From NCBI GenBank assembly GCA_017861215.1, contig JAGFXN010000162.1, positions 1 to 8,033 of the forward strand: a stretch of 8,033 nucleotides of DNA. The letters are read 5' to 3'. This DNA is from Deltaproteobacteria bacterium (lineage in GTDB: Bacteria > Desulfobacterota > Desulfuromonadia > Geobacterales > DSM-12255). Positions 5,235 through 8,033 of this stretch are shown piece after piece; position 1 is the first letter of the stretch, and each line of letters begins with the position of its first letter. Both the position numbers and the translations under genes were made by a program. The notes under the pieces were generated by a model. The model had not been told where the DNA came from, ran no database searches, and was given only the letters and a program-made list of their open reading frames with translations.

Positions 5235-6992
5235 CAGTTCTGCCAGCAGCTCGGCCAGAATATCGTAGCCGTTTTGCCAGAAGCCCGGCGCACTGATGTC
5301 CATCCCCGCCAGCGACGCTGTTTCAGCCGGCGACAGCGAACCGCCGCTTGCCAGAACTGCCTGATAACCGGGCAGAAAAGCGGCGCCTTTGAGCTGGTAC
5401 TCCCGATAGAGCGCCAGTACCAGCAGTTCGGCAAAAGTGTAGGAATAGCAGTAGAAGCGCGTATGGATAAAGTGCGATATGTAGCTCCATCCCCACCGGT
5501 AGGCTTCGATCATCTCCACTGCGTCACCGAACAGTCTGCCGTTCTCTTCAAGCCAGAGTCGACAGATTTCGGCGTCAGTCAGGAGCCCTTCACGCCGCCG
5601 GCGATGCAGGCGCTCTTCAAATCTGGTAAGCACTGTCTGTCTGAAGGTTGTGGCGATTATATCCTCGATCCGGGCGCAGAGGAGGGAGATGCGCACCCTG
5701 GTATCGGTTTCGTCGGCCAGCATCTCCCGGGTAAGCAGCATCTCTCCGAAGACTGAGGCAGTTTCGGCGAGGGGCAACGGGGCGTGATAATTCAGCAGCG
5801 TCTGCCTGCCTGACAGCATGAAATGCAGTGCATGGCCAAGCTCGTGGGCGAGCGTCGCAATATCGCGGAGGTTGGCGGTGTAGTTCAGCAGCAGGTAGGG
5901 CGTGATGCCGGGGGTCACTCCCATGCAGAAAGCGCCGCCGCTCTTGCCGTTCCGGGGATAGATGTCGATTTTGCCTTCCGCAAAGAGTGTTTCCAGCAAC
6001 GGCGCATAGTCAGGGTTGAAGTTGCCGTATGCCTTGAGTACCAGCGACTTGGCTTCGGCAAAGGAATACTCTTTCGAGGTCGTGGCGAGAGGTGCATAGA
6101 TATCGGTGTTTTTCAGGATCGGCAGGTCCAGAATTTTCGCCTTCAGCCGGAAATATTCCTGAGCCAGCGGGTAGTTGGCCTCGGTAACGGCCATCAGCTG
6201 CTCTACAGCCTCGTTCGACAGCTCGTTGCCGATATTGGTCGGCTCCATCGGCTGCGAATAGCCGCGCAGGGCAGTCTCCTCGGCATGATCCAGGACAATG
6301 GTGTTGAAAATTGTCGTATATACCAGGCTGTTCTCGGCATGCTTCTCGAGAAAAACGGTGAAGGCGCGTTCGCGCAGGACCGGGTCAGGATGATGCAGAT
6401 GGCCGAGCAGTTCCTCGCCGGTGAAATCGCGCTCTTCGCCGTTTACCTCCATTTTATAGCTGAATGAGGCGGAAAGCTCGTCAAACAGCCGGGTGAAAGC
6501 GGTACTGCCGGTCAGATCCTTCTGCTTGAGCAGCTGCTCTTCCCGTTCCGGCAGTGAATAGCTGCTGAATTTTCTGATGCTGGTTAGATAGTGATGATAC
6601 TTTGCCAGGCATTGCTCCCGGAGGAAGGCAGTGCATTTCTCTGCGGAAAGCGCCATTATTTCCAGGTCAAAAAAGAGCAGTTCCCGAGACAGCAGGTTGC
6701 CGGCTTCCGCTGCCTGCTGGGAGAGTTTTTTGGCGCTCTCGGCTGTTGAGTCGGCGGCGAAGAGGAGGTGGGCATAATACTGCGGTTTGAGGAGCTTCTC
6801 CTGAAGTTCTTCATACTCCCTGAGCGCTGTCAGCAGCTCTTCAGCAGACATCCCGGCAACTTTGCCGCGATAACGATCGGCAAATTCGCCGGCACACCGG
6901 TGCGCAGCCGCCAGTGCTGCGGAAAAATCCTCTTCTGTTCCGGAAAACAGCGCCGCCAGATTCCACGAGGATTGACTTTTGTAAACGGACAT
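5220..6992 (-). CDS. pepF: Oligoendopeptidase F (M3B zinc metallopeptidase)
   Basis: Predicted 590-residue cytoplasmic zinc oligopeptidase that cleaves medium-sized peptides, consistent with a role in peptide turnover. The catalytic motif HELGH is at 383-387, with the third zinc ligand Glu410 in LAETAS, the family M3 arrangement. Tyr- and Gly-rich C-terminal substrate-binding segments (YRWGWSYISHF and following residues) are also typical. The length fits PepF at about 600 residues. The frame extends 16 codons further upstream to an ATG at 7040, but the ATG at 6992 is preferred because GGAGG (6997-7001) lies 4 nt before it and the upstream extension runs through a terminator hairpin. It is convergent with hgcB. 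Upstream on the same strand lie a terminator and a 50-residue gene, so expression may depend on read-through. Confidence 0.95.
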   Translation of the reverse strand: MSVYKSQSSWNLAALFSGTEEDFSAALAAAHRCAGEFADRYRGKVAGMSAEELLTALREYEELQEKLLKPQYYAHLLFAADSTAESAKKLSQQAAEAGNLLSRELLFFDLEIMALSAEKCTAFLREQCLAKYHHYLTSIRKFSSYSLPEREEQLLKQKDLTGSTAFTRLFDELSASFSYKMEVNGEERDFTGEELLGHLHHPDPVLRERAFTVFLEKHAENSLVYTTIFNTIVLDHAEETALRGYSQPMEPTNIGNELSNEAVEQLMAVTEANYPLAQEYFRLKAKILDLPILKNTDIYAPLATTSKEYSFAEAKSLVLKAYGNFNPDYAPLLETLFAEGKIDIYPRNGKSGGAFCMGVTPGITPYLLLNYTANLRDIATLAHELGHALHFMLSGRQTLLNYHAPLPLAETASVFGEMLLTREMLADETDTRVRISLLCARIEDIIATTFRQTVLTRFEERLHRRRREGLLTDAEICRLWLEENGRLFGDAVEMIEAYRWGWSYISHFIHTRFYCYSYTFAELLVLALYREYQLKGAAFLPGYQAVLASGGSLSPAETASLAGMDISAPGFWQNGYDILAELLAELKSLL

Positions 6993-7006
6993 AAAACCTC
7001 CACAAT

Positions 7007-7031
7007 AAAAAAGGGGACGACAGTCCCCTTT
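7007..7031 (-). terminator. Intrinsic terminator upstream of pepF
   Basis: On the minus strand a 9-bp stem, AAAGGGGAC with GTCCCCTTT (arms 7023-7031 and 7010-7018), closes a TGTC tetraloop and runs into six consecutive T (7007-7012). This is a textbook rho-independent terminator. It lies 26 nt after the stop of the 50-residue gene, and its T-run ends only 14 nt before the pepF start, just ahead of the pepF GGAGG. It either ends the upstream transcript or acts as an attenuator for pepF. Confidence 0.85.
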
Positions 7032-7057
7032 GATATGCATATGGTTGACACGCGGGC

Positions 7058-7210
7058 TTAAATGAACAGCTGGTCATCCTGCTCTTCGCCGGCAAAAGGC
7101 TCGTCTTTGCTTGAATCAATGAGAAGCGCAGCGGCGATGCCGGCAGCAAGTCCGGTGATGAATGAAAGCAAGAGAGTTCCTGTGCCAATGCCGCTCTGAT
7201 TCTGTTCCAC
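7058..7210 (-). CDS. Small single-pass membrane protein, 50 residues
   Basis: I do not recognise a specific family. The GTG start is set by a perfect AGGAGG (7217-7222) six nt upstream. The protein has a short polar N-terminus (EQNQSG), one hydrophobic helix at about residues 8-31 rich in Gly and Ala (FITGLAAGIAAALL, with a GLAAG helix-packing motif), and an acidic C-terminal tail (DSSKDEP, EEQDD). This resembles YtxH-like small envelope proteins in layout only. It lies between the RRM gene and the terminator upstream of pepF. The strong ribosome binding site, clean stop and terminator 26 nt later together argue that it is a real, independently expressed miniprotein gene. Confidence 0.75.
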   Translation of the reverse strand: MEQNQSGIGTGTLLLSFITGLAAGIAAALLIDSSKDEPFAGEEQDDQLFI

Positions 7211-7240
7211 TGTAGACCTCCTGATCGCCGGGAAAGTATT

Positions 7241-7278
7241 CTATGAATGTATCCACACTGCAATGTACCTATTCATAG
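7241..7278. promoter_or_regulatory. Inverted repeat at a possible promoter of the 50-residue gene
   Basis: CTATGAAT (7241-7248) and ATTCATAG (7271-7278) are perfect 8-bp inverted arms, 30 bp apart centre to centre, in the 98-bp gap between the RRM gene and the 50-residue gene. On the minus strand TTGCAT (7295-7300), a 17-nt spacer and TATGAA (7272-7277) form a weak sigma70-like promoter whose -10 box sits in the right arm. There is no T-run, so it is not a terminator. The arms could be an operator or a 5' leader hairpin. Confidence 0.4.
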
Positions 7279-7308
7279 CAGAAATGTTCTGAAAATGCAA
7301 AGAGGATA

Positions 7309-7608
7309 TTAACGTTCGCGGCGACGTTTCGCTGCAAAAGGCTGTCTGCTCTTTACCGGTTTCTGTTCGCGCGCCACGGAAACAGTGATGATCCGGTGTT
7401 CAATGGTGGCGCCGTCGAGCGAGTTAATGGCCTCTTTTGCTTCGCTTTCCGTGGTCATTTTGACATAACCGCACCCTTTTGACTGGCCGCTGTCACGATC
7501 GGTGATGATATGCACCGACTGTACGGTGCCGGCAACCGAGAAGATGCGGCGCAGATCTTCTTCCGTCGTCTCAAAGGGGAGACTGCCCACATACAGTTCG
7601 CGACTCAT
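7309..7608 (-). CDS. RRM-domain RNA-binding protein
   Basis: Predicted 99-residue cytoplasmic RNA-binding protein made of one RRM fold plus a short basic tail. RNP2 is LYVGSL (residues 5-10) and RNP1 is KGCGYVKM, close to the canonical KGFGFV pattern; the aromatic of the third RNP1 position is replaced by Cys. The tail is Lys/Arg-rich (KSRQPF, AKRRRER). Such single-RRM proteins occur in cyanobacteria and several other bacteria; their RNA targets are mostly unknown. The ATG at 7608 is preferred. It overlaps the upstream stop as ATGA, while a GTG three codons earlier lacks a properly spaced ribosome binding site. The 4-nt overlap implies translational coupling to the nitroreductase gene. Confidence 0.92.
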   Translation of the reverse strand: MSRELYVGSLPFETTEEDLRRIFSVAGTVQSVHIITDRDSGQSKGCGYVKMTTESEAKEAINSLDGATIEHRIITVSVAREQKPVKSRQPFAAKRRRER

Positions 7609-8033
7609 GCTTGCCACTTCTCGTAACAGACTATTTCATCCAGAGCTTTTCTGGGCGGTCCGGCTTTCGGCTCGGTCAGCGGATACCCGAGCGGGAAGAG
7701 GCCGACAATCCTGACGCCAGGCGGAATCTCAAGCAGGTCGCCCAGCTTCTCCTCATCGAAAACGCCGACAAAGACGGTTGCCAGGCCGACAGCGTGCGCA
7801 GCGAGCATCAGGTTCTCCGCTGCAATGCCGATGTCGGTCATGTAGTACGGCTGACCCGCCATCTCCCCGGACTGTTCGGGCACAGCACAGGCGACAACGA
7901 TGACCGGGGCGTCAGCCAGCCCTTTCTGCGCCGGATTGGTCTTGTAGCCTCTGGCGGCAAAGAACGTTTCGACATAGGAGAGTTCACTGATCTTTGCTCT
8001 GGTTTCCGCTGACTGCACCACGACCAGCCGCCA
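7605..8033 (-). CDS. Nitroreductase-family flavoprotein, N-terminus beyond window
   Basis: Partial gene: the right window edge cuts the N-terminal part, leaving about 142 codons. The visible chain begins WRLVVVQSAE, the strand that usually follows the N-terminal RRSxR segment in this FMN-dependent family of about 170-190 residues. Later segments fit the family: DIGIAAENLMLAAHAVGLATVFVG in the middle and the FPLGYP and PPRKALDEIV blocks near the C-terminus. Members reduce nitro compounds, quinones or flavins using NAD(P)H; the substrate here cannot be told. A GTG at 8021 would be too far inside the fold to be the true start. The stop overlaps the start of the RRM gene. Confidence 0.9.
   Translation of the reverse strand, partial: WRLVVVQSAETRAKISELSYVETFFAARGYKTNPAQKGLADAPVIVVACAVPEQSGEMAGQPYYMTDIGIAAENLMLAAHAVGLATVFVGVFDEEKLGDLLEIPPGVRIVGLFPLGYPLTEPKAGPPRKALDEIVCYEKWQA

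Noticed and set aside
5823..6467. Long plus-strand open frame inside pepF
   Set aside because: It is the antisense shadow of a well-supported pepF coding region and shows no recognisable domain or start signals.
6990..7040. PepF starting at the ATG at 7040
   Set aside because: The extra 16 codons run through the terminator hairpin and the GGAGG that serves the ATG at 6992, and they add no family-like sequence.
7044..7049. Plus-strand TTGACA as a promoter -35 box
   Set aside because: No suitable -10 box follows at the right distance, and no plus-strand gene lies downstream.

Overview
The window looks like a chromosomal segment from an anaerobic Desulfuromonadota-type bacterium (Geobacter and relatives). 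This rests on the mercury-methylation pair hgcA-hgcB, the co-directional peptide-type ABC permeases, the small bacterial RRM protein and moderately high GC. It is an inference from gene content; no rRNA or other taxonomic marker is present. No mobile element, CRISPR array, tRNA or rRNA was seen.

Layout. Positions 1-118 are non-coding and carry eight perfect copies of a 7-bp repeat. A YfcE/MJ0936-type phosphodiesterase gene (119-586, minus) diverges from a tightly packed plus-strand cluster of six genes (662-5213): signal peptide peptidase sppA, two DppB/DppC-type permeases, a 124-residue unrecognised acidic protein, hgcA (corrinoid methyltransferase) and hgcB (2[4Fe-4S] ferredoxin). Gaps in the cluster are 8, 26 and 24 nt, followed by overlaps of 8 and 4 nt, so it reads as one operon ending in a hairpin plus T-run across the hgcB stop. 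The opposite strand then carries, in transcription order from the right edge, a nitroreductase-family gene (cut by the window end), an RRM RNA-binding protein overlapping it by 4 nt, a 50-residue membrane miniprotein, a strong intrinsic terminator and oligoendopeptidase F (pepF).

Most important observation. The natural start of hgcA is an ATG at 3820 overlapping the preceding gene, but its frame is interrupted by TGA at codon 17 (3868-3870). This TGA directly follows a Cys codon. It is followed 17 nt later by the loop of a perfect 6-bp GC-rich hairpin whose loop reads GGTCA, the GGUC-type loop recognised by SelB in bacterial SECIS elements. The frame then continues without another stop through a complete HgcA with its NVWCAAGK cap-helix motif. 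The simplest reading is that this HgcA is a selenoprotein with an N-terminal Cys-Sec pair. A conventional annotation would start it at the GTG at 3964, which has no ribosome binding site, and lose 48 residues. Because selenolates and vicinal thiols bind Hg(II) very tightly, a Cys-Sec pair in a mercury methyltransferase is functionally suggestive.

How the genes work together. HgcB should reduce the corrinoid of HgcA and hand over Hg(II) through its C-terminal Cys-Cys; HgcA transfers a methyl group to form methylmercury. The 124-residue protein is translationally coupled to hgcA. SppA, the peptide-type permeases and the nearby PepF form a peptide-turnover theme whose link with mercury methylation is unclear.
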